DNA from: Streptomyces rhizosphaerihabitans
GTDB taxonomy: Bacteria > Actinomycetota > Actinomycetes > Streptomycetales > Streptomycetaceae
Assembly (NCBI RefSeq): GCF_025399795.1
Contig: NZ_JAODTZ010000024.1
Span: forward strand, 62,001 to 126,000
Length of the DNA: 64,000 nt
Direction: 5' to 3'
The position numbers and the translations under genes are program-made. This document shows, one piece after another, positions 1-7,842 of this stretch. Each line of letters begins with the position of its first letter. The first letter of the stretch is position 1. The notes under the pieces were generated by a model. That model saw nothing but the letters and a program-made list of their open reading frames with translations, was not told where the DNA came from and did no database searches.

Positions 1-2
1 TC

Positions 3-492
3 GTCACCGAACTCGGCGAGACACTCCGGCAGACCCCGCTCGGCGTCGCACTCACCGGCGACACCACCCGGTACACCGGCCCGGCCCGCAGCATCATCTT
101 CCGGTGGTTCACCGACCCGGGCCCTCTACCACCCCGACGACCACGCGCTGCACTCCCGCGTCGTCGCCGCCGGGCTGCGCAAGATGGTCACACTCCGCGG
201 GCCCAAATCAAGGGCCGCTCACCTCATGGACCTGCTGCTCGCCCACAGCGAAGAATTCCGCACCGTCTGGAACGAACACGAAATCGGCATCCACTACAAC
301 GGCGTCAAACGCTACACGCACCCCGAGGTCGGCGCCCTGGAACTGACCTGCCAGACACTTCTCGACCCCGAGCAGTCACACATCCTTCTCGTCTACACCG
401 CCGTCCCCGGCAGCGAGAGCCACGAAAAACTACAGCTCCTCTCGGTCATCGGACCCCAGCACATCGTCCCGCAGACACTCCCGAACGCGTGA
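3..492 (+). pseudogene. MmyB-type XRE regulator, C-terminal part, frameshifted
   Basis: This is the 3' part of a helix-turn-helix regulator of the MmyB family, whose C-terminal domain is a PAS-like ligand-binding fold. The reading frame from position 3 gives LRQTPLGVAL, then TRYTGPARSIIFRWFTDP, which is the family signature. At about 117-121 the frame breaks: the continuation ALYHPDDHALHSRVVAAGLR lies one base further along, from 121, and runs to the TGA at 490-492. One extra base (or two missing) restores the family reading. The N-terminal HTH lies outside the window. It is either a real pseudogene or a sequencing error; the match on both sides of the break is clear. Confidence 0.7.
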
Positions 493-575
493 CTGCATTG
501 CACAGGTTCCGATAGCTCGGCTTACCGATACGGTGGCACCGTTCCGGGCCGATGGCACGGGGCCGCTCGCGCCGG

Positions 576-935
576 TCACTTCCGCTCCAGCGCGGCCAGC
601 CGCAGCTCAAGCTGGTCAACCCGGTGCCGAAGCAGGGTGACCTGGGCTTCCAGGCTGACTTCCCGTTCCGCCTTGCGCTGAATGCGCGGTGATGCGGCGG
701 CGCGCTCGATCACCGCGTCCAGCTGGACCAGGCGCTGCGGCCCGTTCGGGCCGTCCACCAGCCGGGACCGGATCTCGCCATTGCGGTACCAGGACCGCAG
801 GGCCGAGCGGGAAACACCGGTCTCGGCTTCCGCCTTGGCCAGCGTGACCCAGGGTGTCTCGTCCAGCTGCTCGAACAGCTCCAGCTCATTCTGCCAGCGC
901 GCGAGCCGGTCCTCCCAGTCCGACGGTGTCTCCAT
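576..935 (-). CDS. MerR-like small DNA-binding protein with C-terminal coiled coil
   Basis: A 119-aa protein whose central part (TLAKAEAETGVSRSALRSWYRNGEIRSR, given here as a region at residues 31-58) reads as a MerR/excisionase-type winged helix. It is followed by a leucine-rich heptad tail (LLRHRVDQLELRLAALE) that probably dimerises. ATG at 935 is preferred over GTG at 938, because GGAGG lies five bases before the ATG and only two before the GTG. It is divergent from the Clp-N gene across about 68 bp that hold three inverted repeats, so it is a plausible repressor of that gene and of itself. The specific function is not known to me; the regulatory role is inferred from the HTH and the layout. 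Confidence 0.6.
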   Translation of the reverse strand: METPSDWEDRLARWQNELELFEQLDETPWVTLAKAEAETGVSRSALRSWYRNGEIRSRLVDGPNGPQRLVQLDAVIERAAASPRIQRKAEREVSLEAQVTLLRHRVDQLELRLAALERK

Positions 936-952
936 CACACCCTCCCTTCACC

Positions 953-997
953 ATGGTGACCATATCAATAACAGTGTATTGACATGGTTGCGACCAT
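953..997. promoter_or_regulatory. Divergent control region with three nested dyads
   Basis: Between the MerR-like gene and the Clp-N gene there are ATGGT-N1-ACCAT (953-963), TCAATA-N6-TATTGA (965-982) and ATGGT-N4-ACCAT (984-997), in that order. The central dyad contains TTGACA (979-984), which could be a -35 box for the Clp-N gene. The two ATGGT/ACCAT dyads flank the central one almost symmetrically. Binding by the MerR-like product is an inference. Confidence 0.5.
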
Positions 998-1003
998 CGA
1001 GAC

Positions 1004-1975
1004 ATGTCATTTGAAAGGTTCACGGTGGAAGCCCGCAAGGTGGTCGTCACGGCTCAGGAGGAGGCGAGGCTGCTCAAGCACAACCACATCGGCACGGAGC
1101 ACATCCTGTTGGGGCTGCTCGACGCGCCGGACAGCACGGCGGCGAAAGTTCTGCACCAGCTCGGGTACGACAAGGAGACGGCGCAGGTCGACATCGCCGC
1201 GGTGGTCAAGCCCGGCACGCAGGAGCTGAGCGGCCATATCCCGTTCGCGCCGCGCGCGAAGAAGACGCTGGAACTCGCCCTGCGCGAGGCGCAGCAGCTG
1301 CACCACACCTGCATCGGTACGGAACACATCCTGCTCGCCCTGGTCAGGGAAGGCGAGGGCGTCGGCGCGCAGGTACTTGCCGAGCGGATCAGTCCGATCA
1401 GCAAGATCCGTGCCGCGGTGCTGGCATCAGCGGAAGGATCGCAGGACGTCGCGGCCGGCCCATGGCCGGCCGGCACATCTGCCACCGAGGACACCGTGTC
1501 CGCCGCCAGCGCGCTGGCCGGTGGCGCACCGGTCGGCAGTCATCACCTGCTTGAGGCGATGCTGCGGGCGGAGAACAGCATGGCGGCCAAGGTGCTGCGC
1601 GAACTCGGGGTCGACCCGGACGCGGTCGCCGCCAAGATCGACGAACTGGATCCGGAGACGACCACGGACGCGAACCCGGAGGAGGCCGCCGCGCGCAAGA
1701 TGGAAATCCGGCTGGTCGACGATGAGGTGCACCTGATCCTGCGGGACCCGGCAACGGTCACGGCCGCCAAGAAGGTCACCGAGTTGTCCAACGGCCCGAT
1801 CCAGGGCGTCGGGCCGGTGGCCGGCATGTTCGTCCCGCTCTGGCGGTCGACCAACCAGCTGCTGCTGCAGATCCAGCGTGTGCTGGAACCGGAACCCGGA
1901 GAGGAGGACGGATCCGCCGCGAGCAACGTGGCCAAGGTCGTACGCACGGTCCTCGCGCCCCGGCTCCGCCGGTGA
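1004..1975 (+). CDS. Stand-alone Clp N-domain (ClpC-like) protein
   Basis: A 323-aa protein made of Clp-N (adaptor/substrate-binding) repeats without any AAA+ module. The first repeat (residues 1-70) starts with FERFTVEARKVVVTAQEEAR and has IGTEHILLGLL. The second (about 76-145) has IGTEHILLALVREGEG. A third, weaker repeat (about 165-215) has GSHHLLEAMLRAENSMAAKVL. No Walker A or B motif is visible, so it cannot be an unfoldase itself. It may act as a stress-related substrate adaptor or decoy for ClpC. The start ATG at 1004 has no clear Shine-Dalgarno and lies 20 bases after a TTGACA box, so its start could be leaderless or slightly different. The C-terminal 100 residues are unfamiliar. Confidence 0.75.
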   Translation: MSFERFTVEARKVVVTAQEEARLLKHNHIGTEHILLGLLDAPDSTAAKVLHQLGYDKETAQVDIAAVVKPGTQELSGHIPFAPRAKKTLELALREAQQLHHTCIGTEHILLALVREGEGVGAQVLAERISPISKIRAAVLASAEGSQDVAAGPWPAGTSATEDTVSAASALAGGAPVGSHHLLEAMLRAENSMAAKVLRELGVDPDAVAAKIDELDPETTTDANPEEAAARKMEIRLVDDEVHLILRDPATVTAAKKVTELSNGPIQGVGPVAGMFVPLWRSTNQLLLQIQRVLEPEPGEEDGSAASNVAKVVRTVLAPRLRR

Positions 1976-2389
1976 ACCGGCTGATCAGCGGGCCGGAACC
2001 TGTCGGTGGGACAAGCGAGGACGGGGGCGTGGTGAGCGACGATGCGCCGGCACCGTTCTCGCCGGCGACCAGGGCGTGTTCACAGGCGCGTTCGCGGCGC
2101 CCATCGAGGCGCAGCGCGGCGCCTGACAGGCCGTCGCCGCCGGCCGGCACGCGCTGGTAGTCGCGCCTCACCGAGCCGGCCGAGGCCGGCCGACTGACCA
2201 CGGGGGGGGGCTTCCCCCGAGCCCGGTGATGCGCGGGCGACGCGCGCCACCGGGACCGGATTCCCCCGACGCCCGCTGGGCCGACACCCTGTGGCCGACG
2301 CCGGATGATGCGCGATGGCCCTTTCTGTGGGGCATCGTTGACCTGGAGCATCACGCCCGCACCGGACGTACGGAAAGTATGATCAAGCA
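1976..2389. other. Gene-poor intergenic stretch
   Basis: No credible gene in 414 bp. Short open frames here lack family resemblance and good ribosome binding sites. It contains a run of ten G at about 2202-2211. The promoter of the DUF4916 gene must lie at its right end, but I see no convincing -10/-35 pair. Confidence 0.4.
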
Positions 2390-2926
2390 ATGTCTGACTT
2401 GACCGAAACCACGCCCGGCTGGCTGTCCCGCGACGAACTGGAATCGGCCCGCGCCCGCATGCCGATCCTGTACGTCGAGGCCGTACCGGTGCGCGTCGCC
2501 GACAACGGCGAAGTCACCCACATCGGGCTCCTGCTCCGCATCGGTCCGGACGGGACGGTCAGTCGCACCCTCGTCTCCGGCCGGGTGCTGCACCACGAGC
2601 GGGTCCGCGACGCCCTGCTGCGCCACCTGGAGAAGGACCTCGGCCCGGTGGCGCTCCCCCGGATCCCGGCCTCCCTGCAGCCCTTCACCGTCGCCGAGTA
2701 CTTCCCGACGCTGGGCGTCACGCCGTTCCACGACCCGCGCCAGCACGCCGTGTCCCTGGCGTACATCGTGCCGGTGACCGGCGACTGCCGCCCCCGGCAG
2801 GACGCCCTCGACCTGGTCTGGTTCAGTCCGGAAGAGGCCGCGTCACCTGTGGTCACGGACGACATGCCGGGCGGCCAAGGCGTTCTGCTGAGGCAGGCGC
2901 TGGCGTACATCGGGCGTATCGCCTGA
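2390..2926 (+). CDS. DUF4916 Nudix-like hydrolase family protein
   Basis: A 178-aa soluble protein with the layout of the actinobacterial DUF4916/Nudix-like family. It has an N-terminal PGWLS..EL segment, a central IPASLQPFTVAEYFPTLG stretch and the C-terminal half HAVSLAYIVPVTGDC with LDLVWFSPEEA, which resembles the last strands of a Nudix fold. I do not see a canonical GX5EX7REUXEEXGU Nudix box, so pyrophosphohydrolase activity is uncertain. Monocistronic; the ATG at 2390 is the natural start. It lies just outside the cluster regulators and has no obvious link to them. Confidence 0.65.
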   Translation: MSDLTETTPGWLSRDELESARARMPILYVEAVPVRVADNGEVTHIGLLLRIGPDGTVSRTLVSGRVLHHERVRDALLRHLEKDLGPVALPRIPASLQPFTVAEYFPTLGVTPFHDPRQHAVSLAYIVPVTGDCRPRQDALDLVWFSPEEAASPVVTDDMPGGQGVLLRQALAYIGRIA

Positions 2927-3070
2927 CGCGGAGAGCCGGCGAACACCCCGGACGTCAAGACCGGGTGACGCCCCGTCCGACGCGGCGGCCGGGCCATCAC
3001 CCTGCCCGGCGCCGCCCGGCGGACCGGACGACGGTCCACGGGTGAAACCGACGGGCCGTCACCACCCGTC

Positions 3071-3307
3071 CTACCGGCCGCTCCACACCGGGCCGCGCTT
3101 CTCCGCGAACGCGGCGGCGCCCTCACGCGCGTCCTCGGAGACGAACACCGGCGCGATGATCCTCTCCTGCTCCTCCCAGCCTTCGGCGAGCGTCCAGTCC
3201 GCGCTGGAGCGGGCGATCCGCTTCGTCGCGGCGACCGCGAGCGGCCATGGCTCTGCCGCCAGACGCTCCGTGCGACATGTCGACGCCATGACCAATATCT
3301 CCCGGCT
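3071..3307 (-). pseudogene. Enoyl-CoA hydratase remnant with internal deletion
   Basis: On the minus strand the last 79 codons read as the C-terminus of a crotonase: the helix PLAVAATKRIARSSADW, then SEDAREGAAAFAEKRGPVW and a final SGR. The preceding SSREILVMAS matches the AREILLTG helix of the same family, but about 30-40 residues that normally lie between the two segments are missing. Upstream of about 3307 the homology stops abruptly. It is therefore the 3' end of a broken gene carrying an internal deletion, not a functional enzyme. Confidence 0.6.
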
Positions 3308-3310
3308 GGA

Positions 3311-3520
3311 CAGCCCGGAGCACTGCCGCACAGGCACCGCTGGCCCAAGGGCGACATCTTTGCCCGGGGCGCACTTGTCGGCTACGACGCCACAGGCCGC
3401 CTGCCCTTCAGAACAGAAACGCCCCACGTGATCGCCTACCGCGTCATGCCGGATGATCCCGCTCTCCCCCGAAAAGCTGCGCACGCCTTTGACGAAGCCC
3501 CTCACGCCGGGGCGGAATGA
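3311..3520 (+). pseudogene. Unrecognised 3' gene fragment
   Basis: An open frame (codons in phase with 3311, TGA at 3518-3520) reads HRWPKGDIFARGALVGYDA and later PHVIAYRVMPDDPALPRKAA, with a codon pattern typical of real Streptomyces coding sequence. There is no credible start. It begins next to the point where the enoyl-CoA hydratase remnant ends, as if two broken genes had been joined. I do not recognise the family. Confidence 0.3.
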
Positions 3521-3594
3521 GTTCACCGGCCGGGTGGTCATTCGAGGCCGGTGGTGACCCGGCTGCCGTCCTCCGGACCTGCCGACGGGGCGGG

Positions 3595-4629
3595 TCAGAG
3601 CTGCGGAGACGGGCCGATCAGGTCGAGGCGGAACGCGTTGGCCCCGGCCTGAAACCGGCTTTCGGCGTTGAGCGCGAGGAGGATCGCGGCGATGTGCCGT
3701 CGACAGGTGCGCAGTGAGACGCCGGTACGGCGGGCGATCGATTCGTCCTTGGCGCCGGCCGCCAGCAGTTGCAGGATCCGCAGCTTCAGCGGGTCGTCGG
3801 CCAGGTTGTCCTGGTCCGTCGAGGAGTCGTCGACGGATTCCTCGGCCCCGACGGCCCGCACGGGCGGCATGGACCGCTCAGCGGGCACCGCGGTGGACCA
3901 GGCGGCCTCGAAGAGGAGCCGGGCGAGCCGGACGGCGGCCGGTTCGCGGAGGACCGCGACTGCCGGTTCGCCTCCCGGTAAGGCCTGCGGCACCAGGGCG
4001 ATCCGATCGTCGACCAGCAGGATCTCCTGCGGGAGACCGGGGCTGCTCCGCACCTCGGTCTCCCCCGTTCTCGGGTGGGTCTCCAGCAACTGCCCGGCAC
4101 GGGCCGCGTCGGGCACCGAGTCCAGCAGGGCCCGCACCCGCACCCCGCCGGACAACCCGTCCAGCCCTCGGCCGAGCAGCGGCGCGAGCACGGACGGCCG
4201 TCCGCCGCCGGACCGCAGCCAGTCCACCCCGGACCGGCAGTCGGTGGCCAGTGAGCGGAGCAGCGCCGAGAGCGCTTCGGTGCCCACGGCGCGCTCGGTG
4301 ACCGGTCCGTCGAAGGCGGCGGAGACCTGCTTCTGCATCGTGAGCAGGGAATCCAGCCGGCCCCCCGCCAGGTCGAGCACCGACCGCCAGTAGCTGCTCT
4401 CGCTGGCGAGCACGGCGTGGAGTCCCGAGGCTGCCGCTTCGGCCGCGGCCGGCCACCGGGCGGCCGCCCGAACGGCCGACGGGGTGACGGCGGGCGCGGA
4501 TCCGAGCGGGGCGCATCCGAGAGATGCGTGGCCAAGAGGTGTGGGTCCGTGGGGCGTGGGGCATCGGCAGGTGCTGGGAGCGAACGCAGTTGCTGCCATG
4601 TCCGCCGCTGCCGCGCGGATACGCGTCAA
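3595..4629 (-). CDS. LuxR-type HTH regulator of the RiPP cluster (TTA codon)
   Basis: A 344-aa regulator with a C-terminal LuxR/GerE helix-turn-helix: LKLRILQLLAAGAKDESIAR then TGVSLRTCRRHIAAILLAL at about residues 281-325. The N-terminal 250 residues have no receiver aspartate pocket and resemble the sensor region of Streptomyces cluster-situated LuxR proteins. The start is a TTG at 4629, supported by AGGAG five bases upstream. A single TTA leucine codon lies at 3981-3979 (in QALPGG), so translation should depend on bldA tRNA. It is divergent from the LAL regulator and probably shares its operator-rich promoter region. Role as a pathway regulator is inferred from position. Confidence 0.75.
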   Translation of the reverse strand: MTRIRAAAADMAATAFAPSTCRCPTPHGPTPLGHASLGCAPLGSAPAVTPSAVRAAARWPAAAEAAASGLHAVLASESSYWRSVLDLAGGRLDSLLTMQKQVSAAFDGPVTERAVGTEALSALLRSLATDCRSGVDWLRSGGGRPSVLAPLLGRGLDGLSGGVRVRALLDSVPDAARAGQLLETHPRTGETEVRSSPGLPQEILLVDDRIALVPQALPGGEPAVAVLREPAAVRLARLLFEAAWSTAVPAERSMPPVRAVGAEESVDDSSTDQDNLADDPLKLRILQLLAAGAKDESIARRTGVSLRTCRRHIAAILLALNAESRFQAGANAFRLDLIGPSPQL

Positions 4630-4758
4630 GACTGCTCCTGGAGGAGGGATGAACGAGGCCCGCAGTCCCCGTTCTTGTGGTGGTGGGGGGCGACGTCGCC
4701 GAATCTATGGGCGAGGGGATTCGCCGGGCATCCGCAGAACTACCTAACTCATATACGT

Positions 4759-4783
4759 ACTGATGATCAGTCACCTAAGGTGA
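4759..4783. promoter_or_regulatory. Two overlapping palindromes between the divergent LuxR regulators
   Basis: ACTGAT-G-ATCAGT (4759-4771) abuts TCACCT-A-AGGTGA (4771-4783). Both are perfect inverted repeats with one central base, inside the only AT-rich patch of the divergent interval. They are strong operator candidates for one or both regulators. Confidence 0.5.
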
Positions 4784-4863
4784 GCCCTGGTCGGGCACGG
4801 TCCCGACGGCCGGGGGAGCTCTGCTGGACCGGCGCTGGTGCAAGGTGGGGCGGGGCGGGGCCT

Positions 4864-7833
4864 GTGGACGTACCGGACGTTCGCTCGGGGCGGCCGGCCG
4901 GGCTGGTCGGCCGGGATGTCGAAGTCGCACGACTGGAACGCGCGGTCGGGCAACTGCTGAGCGGCCTCGGGGGAATCCTGGAGATCACCGGTGAGCCGGG
5001 GATCGGCAAGACCCGGCTGCTCCGGGAACTGTCCGCCGACGCCCGTTCGCGTGGCGTCCAGGTCCTGGAGGGCCGGGCGACCGAAGCCGAGACCGGGCTC
5101 GGGTTCGGGATCTACCAGGACGCGCTGGGCGACCGGTTCCGTGCCGAGGCAGCAGGACTGCTGCTGCCACCCGGTCTGGCCGACTCGCTCCAGCCGCTGC
5201 TCGGCGACGGCCCCGCGAACGAGCTCTGGTCGGATCAGCCCGCACCCGTCGGCGCCGAGCGGGCGCGGACGCACCAGCGGGTGCGCTCGCTGCTCGGCCG
5301 GTGGGCCGAGCAGGCACCGACCCTGCTGATCCTGGACGACGCCCACTGGGCCGACCCGGGATCGATCGAGCTCACCGACCATCTGATCCACCATCGGGTG
5401 CGCGGGCCACTGCTGCTGGTGGTCACCCACCGTCCCCGGCAGACGCCGTTGCGGCTGCTCGACGTCCTCGGCCGGGCCGACCAGAGCGGCCCCGCCGAAC
5501 GGGTCGAGGTCGGACCGCTGTCCGCCGCCGAGTCCGCCGCCCTCGCCCGCCTGGCAGGCGGCACCGGGCAGGCCGACGGCCGGTCGCACCGCTGGGACGA
5601 GATGCACCGGGACAGTGGTGGCAACCCACTCCTCCTGCTCGCCCTCGCCGACCTGGCGGGGGACGGCGGAGCGGTCGGCGTCCGCCCGCCGGGCACCGGC
5701 GGCCGGGCACTCGGCCAACCTGCGGCGGTGCTGCTCGGCGAGCTCGCCCTGGTGCCCGACGACGGCCGGTTACTCACCGCCGCCGCCGCCGTGCTCGGCG
5801 ATCACTTCCTGGTCGAGGCGCTGGCGGAGGTCGCCGAACTCTCCACGGAGCGGGCCCACCACGCGGCCACCACGCTGACCCGGCGCGACATCCTGCGCCC
5901 GGTCCCCGGCACGCCCCAGCTGACGTTCCGCCACCCGGTCCTGCGCAGGCTGGTCTACCAGCACGCCGACCCGGTCTGGCGGGTCGGTGCACACCGCCGC
6001 GCGCTCGCCCGGCTGACCCGGGGCAGCGCCCCCGCGGTGGAGCGGGCCCGGCACGCCGAACGGTGCCTCGTCGACGCCGACCCGCAGGTCGTCCAGATCC
6101 TGGAGGAGGCCGCCGAGGCCGCGCTGCGGACCGCCCCGGGCGACGCCGCACGCTGGCTGGGCGTCGCTCTGCAGGCCATCCCCGACGCCCCCGCCGAACG
6201 CGACCGCCGGCTCCGGCTGGAGCTCGCGCGCACCCTCGCCCTGGCCACCTCGGGGCAGCTGTCGGAGAGCCGCGACCTGCTGCACGAGGTGCTGGCCCGG
6301 GTCCCGACCGACCCCCTGGACCGGCGGATCGAGACCGCGATGCTGTGCGCCCGCACGGAACGCATGCTCGGCCACTACTCCGAGGCCGAGGCCCTACTGC
6401 GCGACGAGCTGCCCAGGATCGAGGGCTGGTCCTCGCCCCAAGCGGTCGCGCTGATGACCGAGTACGGCACGGTGGCCCTGCTCACCGGAGGCTTCGCGGA
6501 CGCCGACCCGTTCGTCGAACGGGCGGTGCGGATGGCCCGCGACCTCGGCGACCCGCCGGCCGAGGCGGCGGCCCTCGCCGTACGCGGACTCGGCAGCATC
6601 GGTCTCGGCCGGGTCGACCAGGCCCGCCGGGAGCTGGCCGCGGGCGCCGCACTGGCCGACCGGCTCTCCGACGCCGACCTCGCCCGGCAGCCGGAGGCAC
6701 TCGGCCAGCTGGGCTGGGGCGAGCTGTTCGCCGAGCAGTACGCCGACGCGGCCCGCCACCACGACCGGGGTCTGCGCCTGACCCGCCGGAACGGCCAGGA
6801 CCACGTGGTGCCGCACCTGCTGCTCGGCATCGGCTTCCGGCAGCTCTGGACAGGCGAGCTGCGCCAGGCCGAGCGGACCGCCGAGGGGGCCGAGGAGGTC
6901 GCCCGGCAACTCGGCATCCGTGAGCTCAGGGGCCTGGCGATGGCCCTCCGTGCGGCAGCGACGGGCTCGAACGCCCGACCCGCCGACGGAGCGGCCCTGG
7001 CACTCACCGAGGAGGCCGTCCGGTCCGCCCCGGGCGCGGGCTTGTGGAGCCGGAGCACGGTGGCCGTCCACGCACAGGCGCTGCTGGCGGCCGGTCAGGC
7101 CGCCCGCTGCGCCCGAGTCCTGCTGGACGCCGGGGGCGGCCCCGAGCTGCCGCTCACCCAGGTGATCTTCCGTCCGCTCTGGTATGCCCTGCTGTCGGCC
7201 GCCGCGCTGGCCACCGGCGACGTCGCGGAGGCCGACACCTGGGCAGTGCTCGCGGACACCGTGGCCAACAGCCTCGGACTCCGCGGCCAGCAGGGCTTCG
7301 CCCGGCGGGCCGGAGGTCTGGTGGCCGCCGCCCGAGGCGAGCCCACCCGGGCCGTGGAGGGCCTCGCGGCGGCGGCCGAGTGGTTCCAGGAAGCCGGGTT
7401 CGCCGTCCAGCGTGCGCTGACCCTGGCCATCGGCGCCCCGATCGCGGCCGCCGTCGGAGACCGCCACCGAGCCGACGCCTGGCTGGACGAGGCCGACCGG
7501 CTGGCCGCCGAGACCGGCGCCGGCTCGATCGCCGGACAGGCCGCCGCCGTCCGCCGGGGCCTGGCCGCACGGTCCGGGACGGCCGGGCAGGCCCCGCCGG
7601 ACACCGCTCCCCGCCTGGCCCTGCTCACCACACGGGAACGGCAGATCACCGCGCTCGCGGTCGAGGGCACCCGGACCCGGGAGATCGCCGACCGCCTGTT
7701 CCTCAGCCCGCGCACCGTCGACGCCCACCTCGCGAAGATCTACCGCAAACTCGGCGTGACCTCCCGGACAGCGCTCGGCGCGCTGCTGGCCGCCGAGGGC
7801 GGTCGGCAGGCGCTCGGCCTTGACCGGCCCTAG
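4864..7833 (+). CDS. LAL-family LuxR regulator with AAA ATPase domain (TTA codon)
   Basis: A large ATP-binding regulator of the LuxR family, about 989 aa. Walker A (GEPGIGKT) lies at residues 43-50 from the chosen GTG start at 4864, and a Walker B with LLILDDAHWAD at about residues 153-163. The middle is a long TPR-like helical region. The C-terminal HTH contains LTTRERQITALAVEG and LFLSPRTVDAHLAKIYRKLG. The frame stays open far upstream, but similarity begins just after 4864 and upstream codons look non-coding; GTG at 4780 is an alternative. One TTA codon at 5770-5772 (about residue 303) suggests bldA control. It probably activates the RiPP operons. Its stop is 9 bp from the convergent dehydrogenase gene. 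Confidence 0.85.
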   Translation: MDVPDVRSGRPAGLVGRDVEVARLERAVGQLLSGLGGILEITGEPGIGKTRLLRELSADARSRGVQVLEGRATEAETGLGFGIYQDALGDRFRAEAAGLLLPPGLADSLQPLLGDGPANELWSDQPAPVGAERARTHQRVRSLLGRWAEQAPTLLILDDAHWADPGSIELTDHLIHHRVRGPLLLVVTHRPRQTPLRLLDVLGRADQSGPAERVEVGPLSAAESAALARLAGGTGQADGRSHRWDEMHRDSGGNPLLLLALADLAGDGGAVGVRPPGTGGRALGQPAAVLLGELALVPDDGRLLTAAAAVLGDHFLVEALAEVAELSTERAHHAATTLTRRDILRPVPGTPQLTFRHPVLRRLVYQHADPVWRVGAHRRALARLTRGSAPAVERARHAERCLVDADPQVVQILEEAAEAALRTAPGDAARWLGVALQAIPDAPAERDRRLRLELARTLALATSGQLSESRDLLHEVLARVPTDPLDRRIETAMLCARTERMLGHYSEAEALLRDELPRIEGWSSPQAVALMTEYGTVALLTGGFADADPFVERAVRMARDLGDPPAEAAALAVRGLGSIGLGRVDQARRELAAGAALADRLSDADLARQPEALGQLGWGELFAEQYADAARHHDRGLRLTRRNGQDHVVPHLLLGIGFRQLWTGELRQAERTAEGAEEVARQLGIRELRGLAMALRAAATGSNARPADGAALALTEEAVRSAPGAGLWSRSTVAVHAQALLAAGQAARCARVLLDAGGGPELPLTQVIFRPLWYALLSAAALATGDVAEADTWAVLADTVANSLGLRGQQGFARRAGGLVAAARGEPTRAVEGLAAAAEWFQEAGFAVQRALTLAIGAPIAAAVGDRHRADAWLDEADRLAAETGAGSIAGQAAAVRRGLAARSGTAGQAPPDTAPRLALLTTRERQITALAVEGTRTREIADRLFLSPRTVDAHLAKIYRKLGVTSRTALGALLAAEGGRQALGLDRP

Positions 7834-7842
7834 CACGGCGGA

